DNA of 64,000 bases from Prunella strophiata (GCA_036583965.1 JAZBQD010000027.1:24435001-24499000); one strand, 5' to 3'; counted from the first letter of the stretch, positions 47,388-60,254 are shown. Notes: generated by a model not told the origin, from the sequence alone. A program made the numbers and translations.

Positions 47388-47870
47388 GTGGAATCACAGA
47401 ATCATGGGATGGTTTGGGCAGGGAGGGACTTTAAAGCCCATCCAGTTCCACCCCCTGCCATGGGCAGGGGACACCTTCCACTTGCCCAGCTTGCTCCAAG
47501 CCCTGTCCAGCCTGGCCTTGGACACTTCCAGGGATGGAGAGAATTTCTGCCCAATATCCCATCTGACCCTGCCCTCTGGCAGTGGGAAGCCATTCCCTGT
47601 GTCCTGTCCCTCCATCCCTTGTCCCAAGTCCCTCTCCAGCTCTCCTGGAGCCTCTTTAGGCACTGGAAGGGGCTCTGAGGTGTCCCCAGAGCCTTCTTTT
47701 CTCCAGCTGAACTCCCCCAGCTCTCTCAGCCTGAGGGGCTCCAGCCCTGGGAGCATCTCCCTGGCCTCCTCAGGCTCCAGGAGGCTCACATCTTTCCTCT
47801 GCTGTGGTCCCAGAGCAGCTCCCAGTTCTCCAGGTGGAGCACCAGCCCCAAGTGTGGTCACAGTGGATGA
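47388..47870 (-). mobile_element. CR1 LINE fragment, about 480 bp, longest in window
   Basis: Starting with GAATCACAGAATCATGGGAT, the segment carries CCAGTTCCACCCCCTGCCAT, CCTGGCCTTGGACACTTCCA and then a longer 5' portion (CAGCTCTCTCAGCCTGAGGG, GGCCTCCTCAGGCTCCAGGA). All are in reverse-complement CR1 order. The 96-181 codon frames over it are repeat-derived. Confidence 0.93.
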
Positions 47871-48767
47871 CAGCTGTCACTAGAATGAGCTGCCCAAAGC
47901 ACAGCTGTGTCTGTGTGAGCTGTATCTGCAAAGGAGGGTGAGGAGAAGCAACTTGGCAGGGCTGTAGCTGCAGCTGTGGGTGAGGCAGCAGTGCAGGAAA
48001 GGCACCAAGAGGGGTTATGGACCTTCTCACTCTTGCCAGTAAGCTCTCACAGCAGTGAAACAGGATTGGAGTTTGAATTTTCAGTTTAAGGAGAGCCCAG
48101 TGGCAGCTTGGCCTCAAGCAAGCACCTGCAGGTGGGAAGGTGCTTAGGAAGAACTCTCTGTTTGAGGACAGCATGGGTAGAAGCAGCTGCCACTCAGTGC
48201 AGCTCCCCTAAATGCTGGATTTGCCATGGAAATAAGACTTAGTAGATCCTGACAGTGCTCCAGTGTCTGTGCTTCTCAAATGTTTGTGCTGTCTGCAAAA
48301 GCCTTGCATGGCTGCAGCCCTGAAAATAAACCCAGCCCAGGCTGTAACCTCATTCAGCATTCTGGGAGCACAGGCAACCAGCACCAAGGTGGAGGCTTTG
48401 TAAGGGGATTTTCTGGTTTAACAAGGAACTAGCTCACTGTGGAGGCTGGGACTGAGGTACTGGTGTGACACGAGAAATAAAGGAAGCTGTACACTTCCTA
48501 CCCAGTGTGCTCTCACACATCTAATTAGAGAGGACTGCTAAAGATTGTACTGCTCCCTGATTGAAGGCTGGAGTTGCTGACATGAGTGACAGCAATCAGA
48601 TTTTCACTCCTGTTGAATGCACCAGCTACCAAAACCACGGATGCTCAGCTGGCCACTCTAACTCTCGGAGGTTATGCAAAATATAACCTCAACCAAAACT
48701 TTAAACCAGCTGTCCTCTCCCTGTTTTAATGAGATGTTTTCACACCAGAAGTTACTCCTTGCTGTCG
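47871..48767. other. Intergenic DNA, nothing recognised
   Basis: No gene or repeat recognised. Confidence 0.4.
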
Positions 48768-48783
48768 GGCGCCCTCTCCTGCA
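48768..48783 (-). promoter_or_regulatory. CTCF-like motif, minus orientation
   Basis: On the minus strand the sequence is TGCAGGAGAGGGCGCC. It contains AGAGGGCGC and has two mismatches to CCASYAGRKGGCRS. The strong GGGCGC core makes binding plausible. It points left, towards NIBAN1. Confidence 0.45.
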
Positions 48784-50589
48784 CGTTCACCTCTGTAGTT
48801 CTGGTGAACAGCCCACGCTGTGTCTCCCTGAGCTGTGGGTGGGAAGGAGGGAGGGGCTGGGGGGAAAAGGTGTTTTAAGGGCTTATTTTACTTCTCATGA
48901 TCCTCCTCTGATTCTGTTAGTAATAAATTTCACTTTGTACCTTTGAGTCCGTTTTGCCCTTGGAGTGTTTTCTCCTGGTCCTTATCTCAACCCATGAACT
49001 CTTCATTATTTTTTTCTCTCCTTTGCCCAGCTGTGGCAGGGGAGGTGAGGGAGCAGCTCTTGTGGGTGCCTGGCTTTTGGCCAGGGTCAAACCACAACAC
49101 CCATCCTGCCCTTTCCAGCCTTCTTGCTGCTCCCTGCAGTGAGGCAGCAGTCACTACGTGTCAGTGACTGTCCCTGCACTCTGGAGAGGCAAGAAGGAGC
49201 AGGAGATTTGGGGTGTCAGTTCCAAATCTCAGTGTTGTGGCCAGAAGGGAGTTCAGAGAGGTGGGATGTGGCCTTTGCCTCCTGCCAGCAGTAGCTCAGC
49301 TCATCCAGCCAAGATCATTACAATCACCACCAGCAGCTCTGGAAATCTGCCCCAGCAATGAGTCCTCATCCCTGCTGTGACAGAGAATAACCCACCTTTT
49401 CATCTGGAGAAGAAAATCTAGGTTGCAACTCCTACAAAATGCAAAGAACAGAGAATAAACCCTGAGAAATTTAAGAATTTCTACAAGAGGAAACAATGTG
49501 GGGCTAACACTGAATCACCACACTTCTACATCCTCCTCTCATGGGCTGATTACCAAACCACTTTCTCTCCTGCTTCCTGCCTTCTTGTTGTCTTTTTTAC
49601 ACTCTGTCAAGTTGTTCACAAGGCTTCCTTATCCCCACTCTGTGTTCCAAGACTTCTCTTTCTCATATTTTCCTAGTTTATCATCAAAAAACTGCCAGAA
49701 ACAAAGAGAAATTATGTCCTAGAGAACACCAGAGAGTGCTTTGACTTCTGGCCAATGCTCTGCTGCAACATTTATGCTATTTGATGCATATGTTTTAGAA
49801 GACTTTTTATTGTAGGCTGGGGATGAGGAGTAGATGCCTGTTTTCTGTAAAATTTCATAGATAATCTCTGTTCATAGTCTGTAGGTGCCTTTGAGAAATC
49901 CTTCTGCAGGGTGGCCTGTTTGAATCTTTGATCAATGGCCACACAGTACTACTGTCATTTATTTCACAAGAAAGGACACTAAAAATCTAGGGTTTTGTTG
50001 CTTTGTGAAATCAGGATGTGTACTCTACAGTTTCATTGTCCAACAGCTCTATATCCCTGACTTGTTCAGACACAGATTATTTTCTTTCTTCTGTTCCTGC
50101 TGGAGGTGTTCATGACCAAGACATGTGCCAGGCCTGGAAGTTTGTGAAAGTTGTTCCTCCACTTGTGGATTTAGGACCCCCCTCCCCATGCACACCAACC
50201 ACCAGACTTCTGCAAAATCAACCACTGAAAGTAGTAGGAAAAGGAACCCACCAGGTTCATGAATTGAAACTGCCTCCTGTGAGATTTACTTCAGCATACC
50301 TGTTCCTGGAACCCAACAGGTCGTTCTCTAAAGAACACAAAGCTCCCAAAAATGCCTACATTTTTATGGTAGTCAAAGCTTTGGTATCTATTGACAGTTT
50401 CATCCCACTGCCCCTTACCTTATCACTCCTTTCAAACAAAGTTTGAAAATTCCTCTGCTTCCAAAATTTGAAGTAGGTTTGTTTTAACTTGTTTTTTCAA
50501 GGTAGTGTTTTCTATTGTTGCTAAATTATCCCCAAAAATCCTGTGGCTCCTGGAAAAACGAAGACATTTAAACTGAATTTGAAGAAGAA
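48784..50589. other. Intergenic DNA
   Basis: Unique sequence. A 142-codon frame at 50018-50446 plus is open but matches nothing I know. No flanking promoter or splice signals are evident. Confidence 0.4.
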
Positions 50590-50800
50590 GTTTTTTACAA
50601 TGGGGGTGGGCAGGCCCTGGCACAGGTTGCCCAGAGAAGCTGTGGCTGCCCCATCTCTGGAAGGGTCCAAGGCCAGGTTGGATGGGACTTGGAGCAGCCC
50701 AGGATAGTGGAAGGTGACCCTGCCCATGGCAGGGGGTGGGATTGGGTCTCTTTAAGTCTCTTCCACCCCAAACCAGGTTGGGATTCTCTGAGCAGAGCTA
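50590..50800 (+). mobile_element. CR1 LINE fragment
   Basis: GGCCCTGGCACAGGTTGCCC, AGAGAAGCTGTGGCTGCCCC, GATAGTGGAAGGTGACCCTG and CCACCCCAAACCAGGTTGGG are CR1 3' sequences, with the 3' end to the right. Confidence 0.92.
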
Positions 50801-53106
50801 TCTTGCCAGCTTAGCCAGTTCAGAGGCGTGTGAGAACAGAGAAGGCAATTCAGAGCACCTGGAGTGGGTACTCAGAATAGACAGTGTAAAAAAAAAAATC
50901 TCAGCTTAATGTCATGAGTACACAAAAAGGCTTCCTTGAGCAGTAGTCACCCTTTAACATCCTCCTGTTGTGCTTTCATTGTAATGTCTGTCATTCCCAG
51001 TCACACCAGCCACATAATAGAGTTCTTCAGTGCTTCTAATTTTTATTGTCATTGTGCTCCCACTGTTATGTTAATTAGATTAAACCAGACTCCCACTGAG
51101 GCTGTAACAATGATAAACATTGTAGTAATCTGTCAGCTCTCTCTGAAACCACTTTCCACAGCTTTGGAAATGTGCTGCTCCAACAGACCACACTGCTGGG
51201 TATTGTAAATAATCTGCTTTGATCACACTTGCTCACATACATTGTAATAATCAACACTGAAAAATAAGCTTCTAATGACTCACAACCTGAGGCACATTAT
51301 TGATCTTTCCAATCAGCTACCATGAAAGGGCTCATGGAAGCAGAATGTATTAATGCTGCCATTTTTAACTACACAAGACAAATATTGTGGGGAGAGGGGT
51401 CCTGCCAGAAATCTAAAGTGACTGCACATTAATAATCATAATTTTCTTTGTCTGGAAAGATTGGCTTATTCCATCTTTCTCTCTTTGCCTGAAATAGGTT
51501 GTAGCCTAATGGTTTTAAAGATAGCAGTAAATGCTGACAGCTTTTAACATAGACACTCAGTTCTGTGGGATTTTGCTTCCAGGCCATTAACTCCTAAATC
51601 CATATTCTGACAGATTTCTTCTGAGGAACAAAGAACAGTGTAGGAATAAGACCTGAACTGCTTTTCTTATTCTACTGTACAGAGACACTCAGCAACAAAG
51701 CTCTCCTCCTTATAGACCCTGTGGAGAATTAGGACTTCACAAATCCAGGTTCTTTAAAAATGCTGTGGAAACCATTATTACAGATGGTTCTGTACTTCTT
51801 ACTAGCCCTGTGCCTCATTGCAGTGAATCCCAAAAGGTTAAGTCTTCTTTATTCAGTGTGTGCTGATGTATGGACATCTGCTGTGTCCATAAACCAGCAT
51901 TGCACTTCCCATTTCTCCTCCTGCTGCAAATCTGAAGCAGATGTGTGAGGCTGCAGAAAATAGGTGTAAGCTGTATTTCTCCAAGCTGTGTTCTTGCTGC
52001 TGTTTAGAAGGCAGCAATTTGCCAAACAGCAGACCCAGGGACTTTAGAAGCAAGTAGCAACATACACCCACTATCTCACTTTTCCATCCCTTGGCCTGAA
52101 AATAATCAAAGAACAATGGAAAGAGTACCCAAAAAGAGAAATTAGTTCTTTTTTTAGACCTCTACCTTAATATAATGCCTGTTCCCAGCACCCACCAAAG
52201 TCCACTGCAGATCCCTAATTCATTAGGCTGGCAACTGGGATCTTGGAAAGAAACTCCAAATGCAGAGTCCTACTTAATATGCTGGGCTGAAATTTGTGTC
52301 CAGGAAGCTCCAGCCCCCCCAAATAAATCAGAGCTCAGATCTGTAGAACCCAAGGGCTGTCCAGGCTGGAGCAGCAAAGTCAGGGAACTCCCAGCATTCA
52401 GAGAGCAGAGCTGTGTTATGAAGAAATGGGCACAGCTGCTTTGGTGAGTCACATGTGGGTTTGGAGTGAGGACCCAGCTGGCAAACACCTGTTTTCCATC
52501 CTTTCTTGAGGTCACTGCTGAAGTTCAAGTAATGGAAAAAACAGATGAGTTAAAAGCAAACCTCCCTAGGTTATATTTGAAACACACAGCTCAGGGATAG
52601 CCTTGCACAATTTAAGCAGCTTCTGGACAGTGTGGCACAATCATCCACTGAGCTTCTCCACTCAGGGAAACAGCTGGGTTGAGGATCACAGGCTTTGACC
52701 AGCTACAAAACAAGGGAAGTCTGTGCTACAGAAAATCTTCTAAAATAAGATATCAAACAGAGAAGGAATAGTCATTCATTTTCTGTAACTGATGCTTAAG
52801 CCAAGAATCATTAAAACGTATTCTGATTTTTTTTTTTCTCCCTCTCCCCTCTTATCTTTTTGCCTTCTCCTTATCATTATCTCTTTAAAAATGTGGTTTT
52901 GGTCACTACTTTATAAATTTTGGTCACTGCTTGTAAAGATCAACACAACAGACCAAGTCATCCTCATACTTATTTACCTTTTGCATGATTTTCAGTGCAG
53001 GCATTTTCAGCAAAGGTTCTTGGTTGGGCCATTCACTAGGAGAAAAATAAATCTGTCTTTGCAGGAAAAAAAAAAAAAAGAAGTCTGATTGTATCTGTCT
53101 CGTGCT
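50801..53106. other. Intergenic DNA, nothing recognised
   Basis: AT-rich unique sequence with short homopolymers. No gene or repeat recognised. Confidence 0.4.
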
Positions 53107-53120
53107 CCACTAGAGGGCAC
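53107..53120 (+). promoter_or_regulatory. CTCF consensus motif, plus orientation
   Basis: CCACTAGAGGGCAC matches all 14 positions of CCASYAGRKGGCRS. It sits in a unique block whose flanks (TTAATTGCACCTAATTAG and following) look conserved in texture. It points right, towards the putative RNF2 promoter, and is divergent from the motif at 48.77 kb. A weaker same-direction match, CTGCAGAGGGCAG, lies at 53681-53693. Confidence 0.6.
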
Positions 53121-55214
53121 CAGATAATTATCTTAAATATCACCCAGGCAGCTGTTGTGTCGAGGCGTTAATTGCACCTAATTAGAGATCACTAGATGTA
53201 TTAATCAACTACAAGTCAGGCCTCAATACAGAAACACTCAGTGGCACTGTTTCCATCTACAATCAGCCTCCAGCTTCTATTTGGATCCCAAGAAGTTGTG
53301 TGCAGCTGTTGCTTCTCCCTCCCAATATTCTGTCTCTAACCTTGCTGCTGTGCTGTCTTGTGTCCCACAACTAAAATATTGCAGGTATTTAAAATATTGC
53401 CCACAGCCCTAGGATGAGAACAGCCAGTGCTAAATTTGTTTTCCAAGGCACAGCACATTTTTTTTCTCCACAAATGAAAAGTTCATCAGTGCAAGAGACA
53501 GCTTTACTGTGGGTTAGTCTCAGCCTGTAGTTCATCCAACAAACACCTTATATGCCTCATAAATCTTTGACTTCATCTTTGCAACACTTTCTATGTAGTT
53601 GTTTCTATAAAAACTATTTCCAAACATTGTATACAGAACTTCCTTTCATTTGGCAGGCTTTAAATACCCTTGTTTCCTTACTGCAGAGGGCAGGATGTTG
53701 TTTGCTGAATGACAGATTAAGAAGTTGCAAAAAGGGTTAAATCATGTCCCTATTTCAGTTCAAACTACCTCTGCTAGGCACCAGAGCTGGAGCATTCTAC
53801 TTTCTTTGCCCTGACACTGCTTAGACCCTTCTGAAAGGATGTGCAAAATCTTTTGAGGAAGCAAGGTTAAAAAACAATATTTCTTTTCCTTCAATCCACT
53901 TACTATAATAAAAGTAGTAAACAAGGAGTTACAAGGAAGACAAGCTGCAATTTAATACCAAAGCTGGGTTCTGTCTCACTCACTGCCCCCTTTGCAGAGC
54001 ACACAAGCAACATTTTCTACTTATAATGAGATCCCACTCTTTGGCCTTTATCTCTGGGCCCTGGATTTCTGGGAGTGGAAGAAATGAGCTTATCTTTTGC
54101 AGCCTGAATTTGGAATATCCATTGGCTACAGGGACAGACCCTACACACAGCACCCCACAGGGAGAAGGCAGCCCTGTGTTCAGTGTGCTGCTCCCACCCC
54201 ATGGAACAAGCTGGCCACATTTCATGGCTGGGAAGTCCCACCTGTGTCAGGGCACGTGGGTGGCTCTGAACACTGGCACAAAGGTGTCACTTTGGGCAGA
54301 AAAACAGCTGCTCTCTCCTCAGCTCTGGTTTTCTCCGGCAGCACATGCAAGCAGAAACAATTATTACCTTTGGTTTTGTAGTGGCTGAACAACATGTTTT
54401 AGATTAGTGGAGTTAATTTTCTTGCTGCATTAAAGGGATATAGATAAAGCCTAAAATAAAAATCCCAACAAATGAAAATATTTGTAATAAGCTAATTATC
54501 TGATTAAATGATTACATGCTTTGTCATCCTACACCTTTAATACACTACCATAAATATCAAATGCAGAGTTACTACCAGGCATTAAATGCATGCTACCCCT
54601 CTCCAAAAGCCCAATTAAGCATGTGTTTACAAACAATGCCACTAATTATCCACCTCTTCTATTTCAGTCAAATGCCTTAATGTGCCTTGGAGACATTTCC
54701 AAAGCTAAGGAGACATAAAATGTCTTCTCAAAGAGCCATACTCTGAAAACATAGTGAATTTCTGAGCACAAGCCCTAAGGCTATAGATTTTGTAAACATG
54801 TTTTTTTCAGTATACCTGTGTTTGGGGTTTTGCCTCATGAAATGCTGAAGAATGTGAATTTCAGATACTTTTTCAGTTGCATGGCCATTTCTGTGATTTG
54901 AGGGCGTGCTACTTGGAACTATCCTTTGTTTATTAAACTGGCAAAACCCTTTGACCACTGCCTGAAGCTTCACTTTATGAAGCAGATAACAGGATCTTGA
55001 AGCTACTCCTCCAATTCTTGGCCAGTTTTGACCTCTGTTTTTACTTTGCTGATACAATCACTTTCTGAACCTGTTGAATGCTGCTATGAAAACACTTCTG
55101 AATTACTACCAGTCACTGATAGCACTGTCCTGCTGTTGTTCCCCAGATGTGGCTCTGGGATTGTTCTGCTTGTGCCTACACTGGAATGCTTCCTGCCCCT
55201 GAAGCTGCTAAAGC
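53121..55214. other. Intergenic DNA with a possible conserved block
   Basis: No gene. About 54430-54690 is AT-rich, unique and dense in TAATTA, GATTAAATGATTA and CAATTAAG words, the texture of a conserved noncoding element with homeodomain-type sites. This is an impression only. Confidence 0.3.

Positions 55215-55291
<77 letters not shown>
55215..55291. repeat. (TTA)n microsatellite, about 25 units
   Basis: An uninterrupted TTA/ATT run of about 77 bp, followed by ATTGTTATATTG. Poly-isoleucine frames on both strands derive from it. Likely polymorphic in length. Confidence 0.98.
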
Positions 55292-55292
<1 letters not shown>

Positions 55293-57004
55293 TGTTATAT
55301 TGCAAGTTTAGAGTTGAGATATTTTTTTCTCTCCCTTCTTATAAGCAAATTGCATCAAAGAACTTTGCCAGGCACTGTTCCCATCAAAGGTGGAAGATTT
55401 GATGTCCCTGCTTGCTCACTGCCTGAGCAGTGCATTTCTCCACTAAAGCTCTATTGGGATCAAGTACATTGACATTTTTGGGATACACTGGAGGGGTAGA
55501 AATAAGTCTTTGACCCTTCCTAAATGAGATCCACTCTTTTACTACCTGCTCCTATCTATGGTAAATATTATTTATTATAGATAATATATTATATTATATT
55601 ATCTATGGTAAATCCCAGCTCATTCTGGATTTACCAACTGCTGGTTTTAGCAATATCTTTCCCTCTAAGGTCACCACTGACTGTCCAAATACTGGCTACA
55701 GCATAATGATTTTAAATTACTTTTTTTTTTCTTAAACAAGTACTTAATAATGGCAGGGCCTGAATACTGAAGAGCCTGTAATGTCTCATGCCAAGCTTCT
55801 TTTCCAGAGGAATACAGCCAATAGAATCCCTAATTTGTACATTTTGATTCTTGAGCAACATGGATTTTGTTACAATTTGCCTTCATTCATGTTACCTCTG
55901 TGAGTAGTTAATCTGCCCCAACTCTCTCCCTCTCACTGTATTTTGCCTACAAACCTCAAAATAAAGCCACAATCCTGCAAAGTTCTGCAGATATATTACT
56001 GGGGTATTATCTTGCAGGTCTCTTATGATCCAGAAAAGTGCTTTTCCCCTTGACTGCCACTGGACATTCTGACCAGACTGCTACAGCTCTGGCAGGAGGA
56101 AGAGGCACATCACAGTTACCACCACAATACCAAGCTGTGCTGAGCAATCTTGGTTAATTTCCCTTCTTTTCCATTCACAACGTCAAACATTTTTCATTCA
56201 AGATCACGCAGCTTGCTTGCTCTGCTTTATTTTTAAATAATCTAAATTTTAAACTGTAGCAAAGCCACTGGTCCTGAGCCACTGTTGGTTCAGAAGAACA
56301 ACCTCAATGCCTTTTGCTCCTGCCTCATTGTACCTGAGTTGATCCTGAGCAAAGCTGCTCTGCACACAGTTTGTATCCTGCACAAAATGCCTCAGAAATC
56401 CCTCCTGCTCTGACAGGGACACTTGGTGTGGGGAAAGGATTATTTTACTACTGCTAGGGCAGACCTTACCTCATCCTACCAATGCCCATTCAGTTTTCCT
56501 TTGCTATCATTTATTTATACCCTTATCTTGCTTTACTGTAATGTACCACAGTGGAGTAATGCACCAACATGGACATTTTCTCCTGATTTTCCCCATCTTT
56601 TGCCTCATATTTATAGTTCTCTGCCTCCAGATTTTTAAAAGGTGAGTATTTTCTCTTCCTTCCCTCTCTATGCTGGTTTCTGAAAGGAAGTGAACAGGTG
56701 ACCTTCAATCACTTTAACAGGTAATAAATATTTTACCTGAAAGGACCACATGGAAACAACATGTCTCAGTTGACTGGAGTAATTTTCTTTGCTATTATTT
56801 TGCTGCTGCAAGGAGCAGAAGAAATGTTTCCATTACAGCAGGAACAGTGGGAAGCAGGAGCTGATGAAAGCTCTCTCAGCTCTCATGCTGCACAGTTTTG
56901 CTGCCTGCTGCAGAGAGCAAAAATGCTCTCAACACAGAGCATTGTATTGTACTGAAATACAATATTATCCATCTCCCAGGCTTTCTTGTCTTGCACCTGA
57001 GTGC
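55292..57004. other. Intergenic DNA, nothing recognised
   Basis: AT-rich. Includes a short self-complementary TATTATAGATAATATATTAT-like run near 55570. No gene recognised. Confidence 0.4.
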
Positions 57005-57470
57005 AGAATCACAGGATGATGGGATAACTTGGGCTGGAGGGGCCCTCAGGAGGTCCCTGTCCAAGCTCCAGCTCACAGCAGGTCAGCTCTGGGGTCACAC
57101 CAGGCCATTCAGGGCTGCATTTGAAAAGCTTCCAAGGATGGAGATGGCACAACTTTGCTGGGCAACTGTGCAGCAGTTGAGTTTCCCTGTATTCATCTAG
57201 AACTTTCTTGTTTTGGCTTCTTGTCACCTCTCACCTGGGCTCAAGAACCTCACAGGAAGGGGCTGGCTGTGTAGGGTCCCCAAAGCCTTGCCTGCCCTGG
57301 GCTGACCAAGCCCTGCTCCCATGGCCTTTCCTCTCAGGGGAAGTTCTCCAGCCCCAGCCATCCTGGGGGCCTCCCTTGCCTTCCCTTCCCTTCCTCCAGG
57401 CTGTCAAGGCCCTTCCTGCAGGGAGAGCCCCAAACTGGACAGAGTGTCTGGATATGATCCTAGGGAGTGC
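57005..57470 (-). mobile_element. CR1 LINE fragment, minus orientation, about 460 bp
   Basis: GAATCACAGGATGATGGGAT, AACTTGGGCTGGAGGGGCCC and TCAGGAGGTCCCTGTCCAAG begin a reverse-complement CR1. It continues with decayed 5' portions such as GGAAGTTCTCCAGCCCCAGC. The right boundary is approximate. Confidence 0.78.
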
Positions 57471-57924
57471 TGAGCACGAGGGACATGGCCCCATCCCCTG
57501 GCCATGACAGCAGTGTCCCTGTGCCAGCAGGGCTCCTGCTGGGGAGCAAGCTCTGCATCTGCACCACAGCTCTGCATCTGCACCACAGCTGCCCTGAGCA
57601 CAAACCCCTCATGCTGATGTCTTGGCAGGAGGACAGCCTGCACTTGGAAAGTACTTGGCAGCCTTTTCTCACATCCTTGAAAGCAACAAGAACACCACAT
57701 TGCAGAGGAGATCCACGGTGCCACTATTAAATCATGCAGGAAATATAAAACAGAATCAAGTCAATATTCTTAGAAATACAGTGAGCTAGACACCACACCA
57801 CTAGCACAGCTTAAAAGTGTTGAATTTCTTTTAGTGTCTCTTTCAGCAAAAGGTTCTTAGAAATGTTTACAGTTTGTAAATTTACATGCCAGTGTATAGT
57901 TTTGCACTTTACCAGATTTCTTGC
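57471..57924. other. Intergenic spacer
   Basis: Contains a small 21-bp tandem duplication (AGCTCTGCATCTGCACCAC twice) at about 57549-57590. No gene seen. Confidence 0.5.
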
Positions 57925-58125
57925 TGTGAGTGTGGTGCAGGCCCTAGCACAGGGTGCCCAGAGAAGCTGTGGCTGCCCCTGGATCCCTGGCAGTGTCCAA
58001 GGCCAGGCTGGATGGGGCTTGGAGCAACCTGGGCTAGGTGGAAGGTATCTGTCCATGGCAGGGGGTGGAACTGGATGAGATTTAAGGTCCCTTCCAACCT
58101 AAACCATTCTGGGATTCCAGCTCAA
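57925..58125 (+). mobile_element. CR1 LINE fragment
   Basis: GGCCCTAGCACAGGGTGCCC, GCAGTGTCCAAGGCCAGGCT, CCATGGCAGGGGGTGGAACT and TTCCAACCTAAACCATTCTG are CR1 3' sequence, with the 3' end to the right. Confidence 0.92.
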
Positions 58126-59288
58126 CCTTGCACTCCATCTGCCTTTGGAGATCTGCCTTCCTGACAACTGCATGCTCTCATTTTGCAAATCTTATTTTTG
58201 CAGCATTAAGCTTTTCTCACATAGAACAAATTTTACTAACAATGGTACATTAGTATCAGAACTCACCTTAGTGCTGCAGGCAGTTAACAAGTGAAGCAGT
58301 TTTTACCAAAGGGACACTTCTGGTACCACAATAACTTGACAGACAACATTTTCCTTTTCTTGGCACTGATGAATAGCTGAAGCTTCAGGAACATTTCAGC
58401 CATTAGTTCTGACTAGTGTCATTCTAAAGAGTATCAGAATCTCTTATTCCATTCTGTACCAGCTTTGAATTTTAACAGTGAAAGAGCTCAACACAACACA
58501 CTTCAGAAAAATAATTCTTTAAGAAACCAAATCAAGAACAAGGACTGTTAAATCCTGTCGACAGGTGACTCCCTGTGAGATTTATCTGAGACATTTGATT
58601 CACTCTTAGAAAACAGAGATGTTATCCCTGACTAACTTACCTAATGTCTTGTAAGGAACAATTATATAGCCTGCAGTATAGGTCATAAAGGGGTGTGAGG
58701 GAAGTGAAAGCTACTCCATAAAAATAGTTACTTAGGAATAACCTGACTTAGGCTAGAATTTCTCAAAAATATGTGAAGTTTTGCAAGGAGAGGTGAAGGT
58801 CCAAACCAGGACTTGTAAAATATTCTGAGAACACTAATTGTAACTCTCTAGGAACACTTACAATACTTCATACTGAATTGCCTTAAATACTCCATATCGA
58901 ATACTCTTAATTATGTTGCTGCATGATTAAAGACTGAAGCATTAATTCAAACTCACGTCTGATCTGTTCACTTTTCACTCACACCAGATTTAATTACACT
59001 AAGTGCACTGCCTTGCTATCGCTATAAACCAGTTTTTGCCAAGACCAGTAAAGGCACCTCTGAAAACCCAAAGCTCATAAAACCAATTTTAATTTACCAA
59101 ACGTTGAAGTGCAGACACGGGAGGACAAATGTTTATTTCATTTATTTCATGTCAGGACCGCAGAGCAGGCTGGAGATGCTGGGCAACACCTAAAGGTGTA
59201 AGTTAAATAGAAACACCACAAGTGCTGCTTCAGCTTCTGTCCCTCATCCGAGGGGCGTGGGGATGGCGCTGGGCTCGGTGCCTCGCTG
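58126..59288. other. Intergenic DNA, nothing recognised
   Basis: AT-rich unique sequence up to the solo LTR. Confidence 0.4.
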
Positions 59289-59294
59289 CCTTGC

Positions 59295-59913
59295 TGTCTT
59301 GGGTCTCTCAGGAGATTGAGATGACCCTGATCTGTTTGAGAGTCTCTGTGTCCCAGCCTGAGAACTGAAGAAGGAGTCAGGAGTCTTCATTTTCGGTCTT
59401 CAAGGTTGTTTATTTTCTCTTATCTATTACATTCTTTTCCTGACCAGCTGAGGTCTGTTCAGCAGGTCAGTCTGAGGCACACTGCCTCACCTCTGGGGCG
59501 TTATCTTTTTATACTAAAAACTACGTGTACATTATTTACAGTTATTTTCCAATACCTATCACCTATGTTACACAGGTCCAACTCTAAACCAAACCAAAAG
59601 TGCCACCATCACCCAGAAGATGGAGGCTAAGAAGAAGGAGAAAGAAGGACAGAACACACCCAAATTCCTCCATCTTGACCCCCAAACCCTCATTATAAAA
59701 AATCCCAAAATTCTACTTTTTCACCTTGTGATAAACTAACTCTTACTCTACTTAATTTTTGTGGCTTGCAACTCTTCATATAAGGTTGGTAATGTTCTCC
59801 ATGGGTTGAAATCCAAGGCACAGGGGTCTTGGGCTCTGTGCCAAGGCCTCTGAGCTCCCTGCCAGGGGCTGGAGCCATCCAGGACAGCCAGAGGGATGTC
59901 CTGGGTTCCAACA
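59295..59913 (-). mobile_element. Solo endogenous retrovirus LTR with 6-bp target-site duplication
   Basis: On the minus strand the 619-bp element begins TGTTGGAACCCAGG and ends CCCAAGACA, giving TG...CA termini. It is flanked by a perfect direct repeat CCTTGC at 59289-59294 and 59914-59919. Inside, in the correct order on the minus strand, are a TATAAAAA box (59513-59506) and, about 95 bp further, an AATAAA signal (59414-59409), then about 115 bp to the end. This matches U3-R-U5 organisation. A 6-bp duplication is typical of ERVK-like elements. No internal viral genes remain, consistent with LTR-LTR recombination. Confidence 0.88.
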
Positions 59914-60254
59914 CCTTGCCTGTCCAGGCTCAGCTGCTTCCCACAGCCTTCGGGCTGCGGGCACGTCGCTCTCTGGAGCGGTGTCCCAGGCCCCGGAGTT
60001 CAGGGAGCAGAGCTCAGCAGAGGCCGTGCACTCCTCCTCCTCCGGGGCAGCGCGGTGGCGGAGCCGCTCCTGCCCGCAGACAGGGAATGAGGCGGCGATC
60101 CCCCAATTCCTGCTGCCCGCAGGCTCACCTGGCTCTCCGGGCCCCGCTCCGGCCCGGGCACCGCCACCCGCCCGCCCTGGGAACCGCACAGTCACCGGGG
60201 CTGGGAAACACCCCGGGCACCATCGAGGCCAGCCGCTGCCCAGCGCCACCGTGT

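Noticed and set aside
50018..50446. 142-codon plus-strand frame as a gene or pseudogene
   Set aside because: No similarity I recognise, no neighbouring exons and no promoter features. A search against bird proteins would settle it.
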